The notes below the pieces were generated by a model. That model saw nothing but the letters and a program-made list of their open reading frames with translations. It was not told the DNA's origin and ran no database searches. From Sphingorhabdus profundilacus (GTDB lineage: Bacteria; Pseudomonadota; Alphaproteobacteria; Sphingomonadales; Sphingomonadaceae): DNA of 64,000 nucleotides. Both the position numbers and the translations under genes were made by a program. Every line of letters starts with the position of its first letter. The first letter of the stretch is position 1. The stretch is taken from assembly GCF_009769755.1 (NCBI RefSeq), contig NZ_SDWJ01000002.1, positions 124,001-188,000 on the forward strand, given 5' to 3'. This document shows, in pieces, positions 8,343-18,642 of the stretch.

Positions 8343-9731
8343 ATGACTGGAACAGCATTGCTATTCCTTGTCCTTGGCCTCGGTTTGGTCGCATGGATCG
8401 CGGGCCGCGCACGCGCAGCGGCTTTTGTCCGCGCTGCCAAGGGCGGCCCTCGGGGCCAGGTCAATAGCCTGCCCTCTTATCACGGCTGGTTCGTTGCCAT
8501 ATGCGCCATCATTCCTGCTGTGTTTTTCATGTTTGTCTGGCAAACAATTTCGCCTGCACTGGTCACCAATACGGTACTGGCGTCACCTATGACGACCGAC
8601 TTGCCGCAGGACGGTTTTGCCAGAGCGGCCATATTGTCCGAAGCCCGCGCCATCGCACAGGGTTTTCAAACAACCGCATTTCAGGCGCAAAGCGAAAAGC
8701 TGGTGCCTTTATACAAAAACGCGCTGGCTTATTATAGCTGGATCGGGATGGCCGGAACATTGGCGCTGCTGTTCGCCGGGGGTGCCTTTGCGTTTACCCG
8801 CCTGAAGCCCGATTTTCGTGCTCGCAACAAGGTTGAATATCTGGTGATGCTTGCGCTGTTGTTCGCGTCATTGATCGCCATATTCACCACGGTCGGTATT
8901 TTTGCCTCGTTGATTTTTGAATCCTATCAATTCTTTTCGATGGTTTCGCCGTTCGAATTTCTGATCGGCACCAATTGGAACCCCAAAAACATTGTGACGC
9001 CGGGCGCGGACAATGGCTATGGCGCAATTCCGCTATTCTGGGGCACCATATTCATTGGCGCGATTATCGCGATGCTCGTGGCCATTCCACTCGGGTTGAT
9101 GAGCGCGATTTTCCTCACTCAATATGCATCGTCCAACATTCGCAAATTGATGAAGCCGATCCTGGAAATTCTCGCCGGCGTCCCGACCGTAGTTTATGGC
9201 TATTTTGCCGCACTCACCGTTGCCCCTGCCATTCGCGACTTTGCGGTGATGCTGGGCGTCAGCAATGCCGCGTCCGACAATGCGCTGGCCGCGGGTATCG
9301 TGATGGGCGTCATGATTATCCCGCTCGTCTCGTCCATGTCCGACGACAGTATCGCGGCGGTCCCCAATGCGATGCGCGACGGCAGCCTGGCGATGGGCGC
9401 AACCAAGAGCGAGACGATCAAGAAAGTCCTGTTGCCTGCCGCATTGCCCGGCGTGGTCGGCGGAGTATTGCTGGCCGTTAGCCGTGCCATTGGCGAAACA
9501 ATGATTGTCGTCATGGCCGCAGGCTATACCGCCAATCTGACCGCCAATCCCTTTGACACGATCACCACGGTGACCGTTCAGATTGTCGCACTGCTGACCG
9601 GCGATCAGGATTTTGGCAGCCCGCATACGCTTGCTGCGTTTGCGCTAGGTCTGGCATTGTTCATCACAACCTTCCTTCTCAACTATGTCGCCCTGCGCGT
9701 GGTCAAACGCTATCGGGAAGCTTATGAATAA
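8343..9731 (+). CDS. pstC: Phosphate ABC transporter permease PstC
   Basis: A 462-residue inner-membrane permease. It has an N-terminal pair of membrane segments and a periplasmic insert of about 100 residues before the transporter core. The core carries the binding-protein-dependent transport signature around AVPNAMRDGSLAMGATKSETI and LAVSRAIGETMIVVMAAG. It pairs with PstA to form the channel. The long N-terminal part is usual for alphaproteobacterial PstC. The end overlaps the pstA start by 8 bp. Confidence 0.95.
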   Translation: MTGTALLFLVLGLGLVAWIAGRARAAAFVRAAKGGPRGQVNSLPSYHGWFVAICAIIPAVFFMFVWQTISPALVTNTVLASPMTTDLPQDGFARAAILSEARAIAQGFQTTAFQAQSEKLVPLYKNALAYYSWIGMAGTLALLFAGGAFAFTRLKPDFRARNKVEYLVMLALLFASLIAIFTTVGIFASLIFESYQFFSMVSPFEFLIGTNWNPKNIVTPGADNGYGAIPLFWGTIFIGAIIAMLVAIPLGLMSAIFLTQYASSNIRKLMKPILEILAGVPTVVYGYFAALTVAPAIRDFAVMLGVSNAASDNALAAGIVMGVMIIPLVSSMSDDSIAAVPNAMRDGSLAMGATKSETIKKVLLPAALPGVVGGVLLAVSRAIGETMIVVMAAGYTANLTANPFDTITTVTVQIVALLTGDQDFGSPHTLAAFALGLALFITTFLLNYVALRVVKRYREAYE

Positions 9732-10989
9732 GGCCGCAAACAACCGGATACCGACCGACTGGAATGGCGCGATAATGCAAAAGCGCATCGCCGGTCGCTA
9801 TGCCGCCGAACGCCGTTTCAAGGCGATGGGTTTCGTCGCGGTCGCGCTATCGACCTTGTTCCTCGCCTTTCTGCTGTTCACCATGCTCGGGCAAGGTGTA
9901 CGCGGTTTTCAACGGACGGAGATCGCCGTCGATTTCGACTTTCCGACCTTGACCTCGGGTGCGACTGCGGCGTCGATTACCGGCGCGAATGCCGAAGGCG
10001 CGCTTAATTCTATGGACCTGCCCGGCATTATCGAACTGGCGATGAGCCAGCAATATGGCGACAAGGGTGGCGAATTGCTGACATCGGCCGCCGTCGCCAA
10101 TGTCCGCCAGATGTTGCTGGCCGATCCTCAATTGATATCGGGCAAGCAACGGCTCTGGTTGCCCGTCGATTCCAGACTGGACGTCGCCTATAAACGCAAA
10201 GGCGAACCGGCGGCGGAAAAAACGGTTGAAACCCTGTCTCAAAACGACGTGCTCCGCACCGGATTTAACTGGACATTCCTGACCGGCGCCGATGCGACCG
10301 ATCCGTCGGCGGTAGGTATTTGGGCGGCGTTCAAGGGGTCTTTGATGACCATGGCGATCACCTTGCTGCTCGCCTTTCCCGTAGGTGTATTCGCTGCGCT
10401 CTATCTGGAAGAATATGCACCCAAGAACAAGCTGACCGATATGATCGAAGTGTCGATCAACAATCTCGCCGCGGTGCCGTCGATCATATTCGGTCTGCTG
10501 GGCCTTGCGGTGTTCCTGACGATGTTCGGTATGCCGCGTTCGTCGGCTCTGGTAGGTGGTCTGACTCTAGCGCTGATGACCATGCCGGTCATCGTGATCG
10601 CCGGACGCAATGCTGTCAAATCCGTTCCCCCGTCCATCCGGGAGGCTGCGTTGGGCATTGGTGCATCGCCGGTGCAAGTGGTTTTCCACCATGTCCTGCC
10701 GCTCGCCCTGCCCGGCATTTTGACCGGCACGATTATCGGCATGGCACGCGCGTTGGGCGAGACTGCACCATTGCTGATGATCGGCATGCGCGCCTTCATT
10801 CCGACCGCGCCGCAGGGTTTTACCGATGCCGCCACCGCGTTGCCGGTGCAGATTTATCTGTGGTCCGATGAAGTGAATCAGGGTTTCGTCGAAAAAACCA
10901 GTGCCGCGATCATTGTGCTTCTGATATTCCTGTTGGGGATGAACGCCCTGGCCATTTACTTGCGTAACCGTTTCGAAACACGCTGGTAG
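9724..10989 (+). CDS. pstA: Phosphate ABC transporter permease PstA
   Basis: A 421-residue permease partner of PstC. After one membrane segment near residue 45 there is a ~140-residue periplasmic domain, then the transporter core with [33 protein letters not shown] and the EAA-loop region [16 protein letters not shown]. The start is the ATG overlapping the pstC end by 8 bp; the longer frame upstream lies inside pstC. The extended periplasmic domain is typical of alphaproteobacterial PstA. Confidence 0.95.
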   Translation: MNKAANNRIPTDWNGAIMQKRIAGRYAAERRFKAMGFVAVALSTLFLAFLLFTMLGQGVRGFQRTEIAVDFDFPTLTSGATAASITGANAEGALNSMDLPGIIELAMSQQYGDKGGELLTSAAVANVRQMLLADPQLISGKQRLWLPVDSRLDVAYKRKGEPAAEKTVETLSQNDVLRTGFNWTFLTGADATDPSAVGIWAAFKGSLMTMAITLLLAFPVGVFAALYLEEYAPKNKLTDMIEVSINNLAAVPSIIFGLLGLAVFLTMFGMPRSSALVGGLTLALMTMPVIVIAGRNAVKSVPPSIREAALGIGASPVQVVFHHVLPLALPGILTGTIIGMARALGETAPLLMIGMRAFIPTAPQGFTDAATALPVQIYLWSDEVNQGFVEKTSAAIIVLLIFLLGMNALAIYLRNRFETRW

Positions 10990-11011
10990 TAGAAAAGAAA
11001 AGGACGCCATT

Positions 11012-11785
11012 GTGGCCGAGACCCCTACACATTCCAAAATATCGACCCGCAACGTCAATGTGTTTTATGGCGAAAAGAAAGCCATTGATAATGTATCGAT
11101 TGATGTCGACATGGATAATGTGACGGCCTTTATCGGTCCATCAGGTTGTGGAAAATCGACATTTTTGCGGTCGCTGAACCGCATGAACGACACCATTGTC
11201 GGTGCGCGGGTCGAAGGGAGTATCTTCCTCGACGGGCAGGATATCTATGCCTCGTCCATGGACGTTGTTCAATTGCGCGCGCGTGTCGGCATGGTATTTC
11301 AGAAACCCAATCCTTTTCCAAAGTCCATTTATGACAATGTCGCTTATGGACCACGCATCCACGGCCTAGCCAGTGGCAAGGCGGAACTTGACCAGATTGT
11401 AGAAAGCTCGCTCACCCGCGCTGGCCTATGGGCGGAGGTAAAGGACCGGTTGGGCGACAGCGGAACTGCCCTGTCGGGCGGCCAGCAGCAACGGCTTTGC
11501 ATCGCACGCGCCATTGCAGTTGATCCCGAAGTCATTTTGATGGACGAGCCATGCTCCGCGCTTGACCCCATTGCAACCGCCCGAATTGAGGAATTGATCC
11601 ACGATCTGCGCGGCAAATATGCCATCATCATCGTGACGCATAATATGCAGCAGGCGGCGCGCGTGTCACAGCGAACAGCGTTTTTCCATCTCGGCAATCT
11701 GATCGAATTTGGCGAAACATCCGAAATTTTTACCAATCCGCGTGAAGATCGTACTAAGGATTATATCACAGGCCGTTACGGCTAA
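11012..11785 (+). CDS. pstB: Phosphate ABC transporter ATP-binding protein
   Basis: A 257-residue ABC ATPase. Walker A is GPSGCGKST (about residues 43-51), the signature is LSGGQQQRL, Walker B is [12 protein letters not shown], and the switch histidine lies in [11 protein letters not shown]. The [20 protein letters not shown] tail is characteristic of PstB. It powers phosphate import through PstCA. The start codon is GTG, preceded by AAAAGGA. Confidence 0.97.
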   Translation: MAETPTHSKISTRNVNVFYGEKKAIDNVSIDVDMDNVTAFIGPSGCGKSTFLRSLNRMNDTIVGARVEGSIFLDGQDIYASSMDVVQLRARVGMVFQKPNPFPKSIYDNVAYGPRIHGLASGKAELDQIVESSLTRAGLWAEVKDRLGDSGTALSGGQQQRLCIARAIAVDPEVILMDEPCSALDPIATARIEELIHDLRGKYAIIIVTHNMQQAARVSQRTAFFHLGNLIEFGETSEIFTNPREDRTKDYITGRYG

Positions 11786-11797
11786 GGGATACTGATT

Positions 11798-12469
11798 ATG
11801 AGCACCGGAACGAAACATACTGTCACTGCATTTGACGATGATATGGACGAAATCCGCGGTTTGATCGCGGAAATGGGGGCGCGCGCCGAATCGGCGGTGA
11901 TGGCTTCGATGAAGGCGTTAGGCGAACATGATCTTGAGCTGGCAGCGGCAACGCGCGCTGAAGACAAGATTATCGACAATCTCGAAACCGAAGTCGAAAA
12001 AGCGGTGGTCCGCACAATTGCACTTCGCGCGCCCATGGCGGACGATTTGCGCGAATTGATTGCTGCCCTGAAGATGTCAGCGGTGATTGAACGTATCGGC
12101 GATTATGCCAAAAACATCGCCAAGCGTGTTCCGCAGATGGAATCCCGGTCAACGCTTGCTGCCAATGAAGAGCTTTTGCGGATGGGCGATATTGTCGTGC
12201 AAATGATCCGCACCGCGATGGAAGCTTATGCCAAGCGCGACGTCGACCTTGCCCGCGCCGTCACCGCGCGCGATGATGATGTCGATCAATTGAACAAAGA
12301 TCTATTTGTGGATTTTGTGGCCTATGTCGCAAAAAACCCAAAGACCGCAACCGAAGTCGCACATCTTTTGTTCACGGCGAAAAACCTTGAACGAATCGGT
12401 GACCATACGACAACGGTCGCACAAATGATTTACTTCACTGAAACCGGCGAAAACTTGCCTGACGCCTAA
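11798..12469 (+). CDS. phoU: Phosphate signalling regulator PhoU
   Basis: A 223-residue all-helical protein with two PhoU repeats. Conserved metal-binding-type motifs appear as ERIGDYAKNIAKR (first half) and ERIGDHTTTVAQMI (second half). PhoU links the PstSCAB transporter to PhoR and keeps the kinase off in high phosphate. It lies 12 bp after pstB and 15 bp before phoB, so it is cotranscribed with both. Confidence 0.96.
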   Translation: MSTGTKHTVTAFDDDMDEIRGLIAEMGARAESAVMASMKALGEHDLELAAATRAEDKIIDNLETEVEKAVVRTIALRAPMADDLRELIAALKMSAVIERIGDYAKNIAKRVPQMESRSTLAANEELLRMGDIVVQMIRTAMEAYAKRDVDLARAVTARDDDVDQLNKDLFVDFVAYVAKNPKTATEVAHLLFTAKNLERIGDHTTTVAQMIYFTETGENLPDA

Positions 12470-12484
12470 TAGAGAGACCCTGAT

Positions 12485-13180
12485 ATGCCCAAGGCGCAAC
12501 TGCTTTTGGTTGAAGACGACAGCGCGCTTGCCGAGCTAGTTCGCTGGCATTTCGAGCGCGAGGAATTCGATGTCCGCCATACCGGCGACGGCGAAGAAGC
12601 ATTGTTGATGGCCCGCGAACGTGCGCCTGATCTTGTGCTTCTCGACTGGATGCTGGAAAATCTGTCCGGTATCGAAGTATGCCGTCAGCTTCGGAAGACC
12701 GACAATACCGCCAATGTCCCCATCATCATGTTGACCGCACGCGGTGAAGAAGATGACCGGATCCGTGGCCTTGAAATTGGTGCGGATGATTATGTCACCA
12801 AACCATTCAGCCCCCGCGAACTGGTTGCCCGTGCAAAGGCTGTGCTTCGACGGGTGCGCCCCGCTTTGGCCGGGGAATCGCTGCGCTTTGGCGATGTGGA
12901 AATGGATACTGTCGCCCATAAGGTCCGGCGCGGCGGTAAACAGGTGCCGCTCGGCCCGACTGAATATCGATTGCTGAAACATTTTCTTGAATATCCCGGC
13001 CATGTCTTTTCCCGTGAACGGTTGCTCGACAGCGTGTGGGGGCATGACAGCGATATCGAAATCCGGACCGTCGACGTGCACATCCGCCGCCTTCGCAAGG
13101 CCTTGAATGAGGGTTTTGACAGCGATATCATCCGGACCGTCCGCTCTGCCGGCTATTCGCTCGATCAGGATGCGGTGTAA
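12485..13180 (+). CDS. phoB: Phosphate regulon response regulator PhoB
   Basis: A 231-residue OmpR-family response regulator. The receiver domain has the acidic pair in LVEDDSAL, the phospho-acceptor Asp in LVLLDWMLENLSG and the Lys in VTKPFSP. The winged-helix DNA-binding domain follows from about residue 130, with RTVDVHIRRLRKAL and a final TVRSAGYSL wing. It binds Pho boxes such as those at 7056-7094. It is the last gene of the rightward operon and faces the porin gene across an 11-bp gap. Confidence 0.96.
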   Translation: MPKAQLLLVEDDSALAELVRWHFEREEFDVRHTGDGEEALLMARERAPDLVLLDWMLENLSGIEVCRQLRKTDNTANVPIIMLTARGEEDDRIRGLEIGADDYVTKPFSPRELVARAKAVLRRVRPALAGESLRFGDVEMDTVAHKVRRGGKQVPLGPTEYRLLKHFLEYPGHVFSRERLLDSVWGHDSDIEIRTVDVHIRRLRKALNEGFDSDIIRTVRSAGYSLDQDAV

Positions 13181-13191
13181 GGCGCAACCCG

Positions 13192-14703
13192 TTAGAATTC
13201 GACCTGCATCCGGGCGGCGAGCACATCGACAGAATAAGAACGCTCGTCGACCGGTTGGGTTGACAATGGAGCGACCGCCGCCGCAAGCGGGCCGCCCTCT
13301 ACATTGACGCGGCCATAGTTCAGCATGAAGCGGATATAGTCGATCGGATACCAGTTCAGGCCCAGCAAATAGCTGGTTTGCGTACCACCCCGACTCAACC
13401 GCGTGTTCAGTGCCGCAAGACTGCTGGTTCCGGTTGAGAAATTGTTGGTAACGCCGTTTTTCAGGGCATTGCTGTCAAGATCAAGAAATTCAAATCGCGC
13501 AGCAACCTGAAATGCGCCTGGACCTTTTTTGTTTATCGGGTTCAGCACCTTTGTTCGCGCCCATAATCCATCTTTGAACCCGCGCGTTTCGCCCGTCAGA
13601 AAATAGCCCGCTTCGGCGTATAGACCAAAAAAGCTGGGGTCGCCGGTGGGCGTAACGGCACTGTTACCGCCTGCAAAACTGTCGAGGCCGGTGGCGATAT
13701 CACCGGCGCGATAGGCGTTGACCTTGGTCCATTGGCCCTCACCTGCCACATAAAATCCGGGGAAGATCGCGGCGAGCTCCAATCCGACAATATGGTCGCT
13801 TTTTGCCGCGAAACTGCCTGTGTCGACAAATCGCACATCAGTTAGCTGCGTATTGGGTCGCGCGCGATAACGGGCGAGCTGGTTTGTTGAAGGGCTGTTG
13901 GACGATACCGATGCTATGCCCCCATTATTTGCCGCAAACGCCCGTTGCTGGAATGATGCCCCAAAATGCAGCTGCCCGCCAAGAACTTGTGGCGAATATG
14001 TCAGCCGGGCTGCACCGATCCACCCGTCATTATCAAAGGATGCATCAATGCTGTGCGCCGTAAACAGGCCCGCCTCGGCACGCAGGACATTGGCTGTATC
14101 ACGCCAAGCCACAGCGGCCCCCAAACGGCGGCTGTTGATGAAGGCATCGTTAAAAGCCGCACGCTCGGTAAAACTATTGTTGCTGGAACTGGTCATCTGC
14201 TCCAAACCGTCGAGCGTTTCGAAATTACCTATCCGGAGTGAAATTGGAGCGTTTTTGGGATTATAGCTTAAAAATGTATCGCCAAATACCACATTGCCAT
14301 TCGCAAAATCGGCTTCGACCTTATATCCAAAACCGCCGGGCATTGTCCCTTCTGCGCCTAAACGCACACGGCGTACCCGGCTGTTAAATCCTAAATTGCG
14401 GTTGACGGCAAATTCCCCCGGGACACTGACATAGCCCGCATCATAATGCAGCCGTCCGCGCGGCTTAAAGGTCCAGCCGCCATCGCCTGCCGTTTCTGGA
14501 CTTCCCTTCCATTTGACTTCGGCAACCGGCTTTTTTTCCGCAGCGTCAACCTTGGCGGCAATCGCGGCCAGCTGTTCCTTCAGCGCGGCAACCTCGGCAC
14601 GCAAAGCATCGATTTCCGACATGTTTTCCTGTGCGTGCACGGGAACGGCGGACATTGCGACTGCAATGAGGGCAGTGCTTGCCAGCCGATATGATGCAGT
14701 CAT
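13192..14703 (-). CDS. Phosphate-selective porin (OprO/OprP type)
   Basis: A 503-residue outer-membrane protein with a signal peptide (cut near VPVHAQE), a short coiled coil at residues 30-60 (IDALRAEVAALKEQLAAIAAK), then a 16-strand-type porin barrel ending in an aromatic residue (AARMQVEF). The family matches phosphate-selective porins O/P (PF07396). Its place beside phoB and the Pho-box-like hexamers upstream support a role in phosphate or polyphosphate uptake. Anion selectivity itself cannot be read from the sequence. Confidence 0.88.
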   Translation of the reverse strand: MTASYRLASTALIAVAMSAVPVHAQENMSEIDALRAEVAALKEQLAAIAAKVDAAEKKPVAEVKWKGSPETAGDGGWTFKPRGRLHYDAGYVSVPGEFAVNRNLGFNSRVRRVRLGAEGTMPGGFGYKVEADFANGNVVFGDTFLSYNPKNAPISLRIGNFETLDGLEQMTSSSNNSFTERAAFNDAFINSRRLGAAVAWRDTANVLRAEAGLFTAHSIDASFDNDGWIGAARLTYSPQVLGGQLHFGASFQQRAFAANNGGIASVSSNSPSTNQLARYRARPNTQLTDVRFVDTGSFAAKSDHIVGLELAAIFPGFYVAGEGQWTKVNAYRAGDIATGLDSFAGGNSAVTPTGDPSFFGLYAEAGYFLTGETRGFKDGLWARTKVLNPINKKGPGAFQVAARFEFLDLDSNALKNGVTNNFSTGTSSLAALNTRLSRGGTQTSYLLGLNWYPIDYIRFMLNYGRVNVEGGPLAAAVAPLSTQPVDERSYSVDVLAARMQVEF

Positions 14704-14732
14704 CTTAAAATCCCCAGATCCGAAACCAATAT

Positions 14733-14793
14733 ATGACGCCTAGACAACATTTATATGACCATAAAGTGTCTTTATAATTTCTCTTTTATGACC
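14733..14793 (-). promoter_or_regulatory. Candidate Pho-box array upstream of the porin
   Basis: On the plus strand ATGACG (14733), ATGACC (14755) and ATGACC (14788) occur at spacings of 22 and 33 bp, all multiples of 11. Read toward the porin they are CGTCAT, GGTCAT and GGTCAT, close to the PhoB half-site. The intervening positions match poorly, so the site is weaker than that of pstS. It lies 30-90 bp before the porin start. Confidence 0.5.
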
Positions 14794-14897
14794 ATCGTCA
14801 TGCGCCTTGCTTTACGCTTGCGTAAACGTAACCCACATGCCAAAGGATTGGCCGAATTGGCGCGCATCGTCGGCCACTTAATTTATGGAGACAGAAA

Positions 14898-15800
14898 ATG
14901 ACCATCAGCTTTAAAGACAAAGTCGCAATTGTGACCGGGGCCGGCGGCGGATTGGGCAAGGCTTATGCGCTTGAACTTGCACGGCGCGGGGCCAAGGTTG
15001 TGGTCAATGATCTGGGCGGCGCGCGCGACGGCACCGGCACGTCCGACGCAGCGGCCATGGTGGTGGAAGAAATCAAGGCCGCGGGCGGCGAAGCGATGGC
15101 CAATGGCGGTAGCGTCACTGAATATGACCAAATGGTCGAAATGGTTGCCAAGACCAAGGAAGCATGGGGCGGGGTTCATGTCCTCATCAATAATGCAGGC
15201 ATTTTGCGTGACAAGAGTTTTGCCAAAATGGACATGCCCGATTTCAATCTGGTGCTGCAGGTTCACATCATGGGTTCGGCCAATTGCACCAAAGCGGTGT
15301 GGGATCTGATGCGTGAACAGGCCTATGGCCGCATATTGATGACGACGTCATCCACCGGACTTTATGGCAATTTCGGACAGGCCAATTATGGCGCGGCCAA
15401 GCTGGGTCTGGCGGGTTTGACCAAGACGCTGCACCTTGAAGGCGCCAAATATAATGTCCGCGTCAACTCAATCGCTCCAGTGGCAGGCACGCGCATGACC
15501 GAGGATATTTTCCCCGAAGGCCTGTTTGACCAGTTCACCCCGGAAAATGTCGTCCCTGCCGCGCTCTATCTGGTCAGCGAAGACGCGCCGACCAACATGA
15601 TTATCGGTGCAGGCGGCGGTGGTTACCATGCCGCCTATGTCACCATGACCCCTGGCGTCGCCCTGCGCCAGGATGAGCGCACGGTCGAAGGCTTTGCTGC
15701 CGCATGGGACAAGATCATTGACCGTAGCGGCGAAACCGTCCCGCAATCGGGTGGTGAACAGTCCATCGCCGTCATGAAGGCGTTGCAAGCGCTCGGTTGA
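14898..15800 (+). CDS. SDR-family oxidoreductase, (3R)-hydroxyacyl-CoA dehydrogenase-like
   Basis: A 300-residue short-chain dehydrogenase. The NAD(P)-binding motif is TGAGGGLGKAYA (about 13-24), followed by NNAG. The catalytic Ser sits in TTSSTGLYGNFGQ, and YGAAK holds the catalytic Tyr and Lys. The VVVNDLGGARDGTG segment and C-terminal length resemble the dehydrogenase domain of peroxisomal multifunctional enzyme type 2, which oxidises (3R)-hydroxyacyl-CoA. No hydratase domain is fused. The ribosome site GGAGACAG precedes the ATG. SDR class is certain; substrate is inferred. Confidence 0.85.
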   Translation: MTISFKDKVAIVTGAGGGLGKAYALELARRGAKVVVNDLGGARDGTGTSDAAAMVVEEIKAAGGEAMANGGSVTEYDQMVEMVAKTKEAWGGVHVLINNAGILRDKSFAKMDMPDFNLVLQVHIMGSANCTKAVWDLMREQAYGRILMTTSSTGLYGNFGQANYGAAKLGLAGLTKTLHLEGAKYNVRVNSIAPVAGTRMTEDIFPEGLFDQFTPENVVPAALYLVSEDAPTNMIIGAGGGGYHAAYVTMTPGVALRQDERTVEGFAAAWDKIIDRSGETVPQSGGEQSIAVMKALQALG

Positions 15801-15871
15801 TCATAGGCAGGCCGGAGTCTTGCTGCTCTGCAAACCCGCTCATTTCTGTGCATCATTAATTTGGGGGTAAT

Positions 15872-16504
15872 ATGATCGACATATCCGGTTTAGACCTGCT
15901 TCATACGCGCTTTGAACGCTTGCGCTTGATATTGTGGGCCAACCTGTCGGTGGTCGCTGTATCATTCCTGTTTGAAGTTGCTGAACTGTTGGGTTTATTT
16001 ACCTTCAACACCGACCCTGATGCTGAGTTCGGCCTTTTTGAAGCGCTTTACTTCTTAGTGGGCGTGGCGATGATCATCGTTGCGATCGCTACATTTGTTC
16101 TTTGGTGCATGTGGTTGCACAGGGCCGCAAAAAACGTTGTCGAGGCTGACTTTTCCGATTTCGATTATACTCCAGCATGGGCGGTGGGCTGGCACTTTGT
16201 ACCCTTTGCGAACTTATTCAAGCCATTTGAAATTATGAGAAAGATTTGGAATGCCAGCACTGGCGCATCGACCGTACTCGATGCTCCTGCTCCTATCATC
16301 AATCGCTGGTGGGTCGCATGGCTGGTTGCGGGCTTAGCTGGCAACATATCCGGGCGGATCGCATTACAGGCTGAGTCGGCAGAAACACTTTATCTTGGTA
16401 CCGTCCTGGGAGCGATTTCTTCGATCGCGACTTTTGTAGCTATTCCAACTGCAATGTTAATGCTGCAAACAATTACTCAAGGCCAATCCGAAAGATTTAG
16501 GTAG
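15872..16504 (+). CDS. DUF4328 domain-containing membrane protein
   Basis: A 210-residue inner-membrane protein with four predicted segments (about 25-45, 62-84, 145-165 and 178-198). The DUF4328 hallmark PAWAVGWHFVPFANLFKPFEIMRKIW appears in shortened form here as AWAVGWHFVPF plus LFKPFEIM at about residues 101-120, with LWCMWLHRAAKN before it. The function of the family is unknown. Base composition looks lower in GC than its neighbours. It stands alone between the SDR gene and a convergent DUF2794 gene. Confidence 0.85.
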   Translation: MIDISGLDLLHTRFERLRLILWANLSVVAVSFLFEVAELLGLFTFNTDPDAEFGLFEALYFLVGVAMIIVAIATFVLWCMWLHRAAKNVVEADFSDFDYTPAWAVGWHFVPFANLFKPFEIMRKIWNASTGASTVLDAPAPIINRWWVAWLVAGLAGNISGRIALQAESAETLYLGTVLGAISSIATFVAIPTAMLMLQTITQGQSERFR

Positions 16505-16525
16505 ATCGCAGCCGAGGGTCAGGAC

Positions 16526-16870
16526 CTAAGTCCCGACCAGCTTCATCAACTTGCGCTCGACGGGGGCAAGTACCGGCCCGAGTTCGTGGCCGCGTTTCAG
16601 CACGGCTCCGCCTTCACCGACCAGCACCCATTGGCCTTGCTTGTTTCGCAAGTCGGGACGTTTTTCGATGCGATATTCGGGGCGTTCGGTTGCACGGCGA
16701 AAAGCACTGAAAATGGCGGCATCGCGGCCAAGATCTATGGCGTAATCACGCCAGTTGCCCGCCGCAACCATACGGCCATAAAGATTCAAGATCTGGGTCA
16801 ATTCAACCCGTTCAAAACCGACCTGATTTAACCGGCTGGTAAAAGGAAAGGGCGTGATGACCGCGCTCAA
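16526..16870 (-). CDS. DUF2794 domain-containing protein
   Basis: A 114-residue protein of DUF2794, a small alphaproteobacterial family. Recognisable parts are [40 protein letters not shown] and a basic C-terminus around [10 protein letters not shown]. Function is unknown. Its start overlaps the cysE stop by 4 bp, so the two are probably cotranscribed and coupled. Confidence 0.9.
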   Translation of the reverse strand: MSAVITPFPFTSRLNQVGFERVELTQILNLYGRMVAAGNWRDYAIDLGRDAAIFSAFRRATERPEYRIEKRPDLRNKQGQWVLVGEGGAVLKRGHELGPVLAPVERKLMKLVGT

Positions 16871-17586
16871 GCGCTCTTTGCCCCCTTGGCCGTTGTGCGT
16901 TTGACCGCAGGCGACGCCTTGGCATCGCGTTCAGCCATCAGCTCGGCCACCTTTTTCCGCAAGGATTCAATCTCGCACTGCATGATTTCCAGACTTTGCG
17001 TTGCCGGATCAAATAACTCGCGGCAAGGGGTGCCATAGGGCATGAAATCCTTCGCATAGGTTTCAGCCTTCACCAACGTCGATCGCGCCTTTTGTCCGAC
17101 CATGGTTGCGCCGGCAGGCACATCGTCCGTAACAACGGCGGCGGCACCGATGCGGGCCCGTTCCCCAACGGTAATGGGTCCCAATATCTGCGCGCCGGAC
17201 CCGATAATCGCATTGTCGAGTATCGTCGGATGTCGTTTGCCGCCAGTGCCATTGGTCGGGTTGGTCCCGCCCAGCGTGACATTCTGATACATGGTCACAT
17301 TATCGCCGATTTCGGCGGTTTCGCCAATCACGCTAAACCCATGATCAAGAAAAAAATTGCTGCCGATCTTTGCGCCCGGATGAATGTCGATACCGGTCAT
17401 GAAGCGGGAAAAATGGTTGACTAGCCGTGCAAGGAAAAACATCTGGCCCAAAAACAGCCAATGCGCGACCCGATGGTAGGCGACGGCCCACACACCGGGA
17501 TAAAGCAGAATCTCCCACCGGGTGCGCGGCGCGGGATCGCGAACCTTTATCGAATCCAGATATTCGATGAGATTTGAAATGAACAT
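16867..17586 (-). CDS. cysE: Serine O-acetyltransferase
   Basis: A 239-residue acetyltransferase that makes O-acetylserine for cysteine synthesis, closest to the short EpsC/SrpH-type CysE. The left-handed beta-helix includes [16 protein letters not shown] with the catalytic His, [20 protein letters not shown], and [22 protein letters not shown] in pieces. The C-terminus adds a charged tail ([13 protein letters not shown]) that is variable in the family. It is upstream of and overlapping DUF2794, and diverges from oxyR. Confidence 0.93.
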   Translation of the reverse strand: MFISNLIEYLDSIKVRDPAPRTRWEILLYPGVWAVAYHRVAHWLFLGQMFFLARLVNHFSRFMTGIDIHPGAKIGSNFFLDHGFSVIGETAEIGDNVTMYQNVTLGGTNPTNGTGGKRHPTILDNAIIGSGAQILGPITVGERARIGAAAVVTDDVPAGATMVGQKARSTLVKAETYAKDFMPYGTPCRELFDPATQSLEIMQCEIESLRKKVAELMAERDAKASPAVKRTTAKGAKSA

Positions 17587-17736
17587 GCGGCCTTAACCTC
17601 TGTTATCCGGAGCCCTTCGTTCAAGTTAAGCGATATGTTACCCGATTTCCAGTGCCGGACTGGATTTTGCATCGAAAAAGCTAGTTAAATCGCAAAAACC
17701 GATTACTAATGATATATTGATTATAAGGATCGATAA

Positions 17737-18642
17737 ATGAGCACCTATCTGCCGACATTGAAGCAATTACAATATCTGGTTGCGTTGGAAGAGCATGGCC
17801 ATTTCGGTAAAGCTGCAGACGCCTGCTTCGTCACGCAATCGACGCTGTCGGCGGGCATCAGGGAATTGGAGTCGCTTCTTGGTCTGATGCTGGTGGAACG
17901 CACCCGTCGCGTGGTCCGGTTCACCCCGCTCGGTTTGAAGATGACCACAAAGGCGCACCGCATCCTACGTGAGGCGGAAGAGCTGGCAGAAATGGCGCGG
18001 TCGGCGGGTAAGCCCCTGGCCGATGACCTGCGGATGAGCGTAATTCCGACCATTGCACCATTTCTGCTGCCCAAATTGCTGCCCGCTTTGCGTAAGCAAT
18101 ATCCGGACCTGAAGCTATATCTGCGCGAAGAGGCCAGCGCTGCGGCGGTCGAGGCCTTGCATCATGGGGTGGTTGATTGTGTCTTGTTAGCGCTTCCCTT
18201 TGCGGCAGGCGATATTGAAAAGGCGAAGCTATTCGACGACCGTCTGTTCGTTGCTTTCCCCAAAGATGACCCGCGCGATCCCCCCGACAGCATCAGCCCC
18301 GACCTGATTGACGAAAGCAAATTATTATTGCTCGTCGATGGCCATTGCCTCAAAGATCATGCATTGGCAGCGTGCAATCGCCCCGAATTGAGGGCGTCGG
18401 CAACCATGCTGGGGACATCGCTGCATACATTAGTGCAAATGGTGGACAATGGATTGGGCGTCACGTTGATCCCCGAAATGGCGGTCGATGCGGGTTTGCT
18501 AAATGGCACCGATGTGCAGGCACGACCGCTGAATGCCGACCATGCAACGCGCGAAATCGCCCTGATCTGGCGCACCAACAGTCCGCGGCGTGAAGAGTTC
18601 GAGATGCTTGCCGCCGCGTTGCGCGCCTTACGCAAGAATTAA
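17737..18642 (+). CDS. oxyR: Hydrogen peroxide-sensing LysR-type regulator OxyR
   Basis: A 301-residue LysR-type regulator. The N-terminal helix-turn-helix is LKQLQYLVALEEHGHFGKAAD through QSTLSAGIRELE. The effector domain has DGHCLKDHALAAC, matching the OxyR peroxidatic cysteine context GHCLRDQ and the resolving cysteine nine residues later, so disulfide-based peroxide sensing is likely. The upstream region (17640-17736) is AT-rich and could hold an autoregulatory site; no clear consensus was found. Confidence 0.9.
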   Translation: MSTYLPTLKQLQYLVALEEHGHFGKAADACFVTQSTLSAGIRELESLLGLMLVERTRRVVRFTPLGLKMTTKAHRILREAEELAEMARSAGKPLADDLRMSVIPTIAPFLLPKLLPALRKQYPDLKLYLREEASAAAVEALHHGVVDCVLLALPFAAGDIEKAKLFDDRLFVAFPKDDPRDPPDSISPDLIDESKLLLLVDGHCLKDHALAACNRPELRASATMLGTSLHTLVQMVDNGLGVTLIPEMAVDAGLLNGTDVQARPLNADHATREIALIWRTNSPRREEFEMLAAALRALRKN

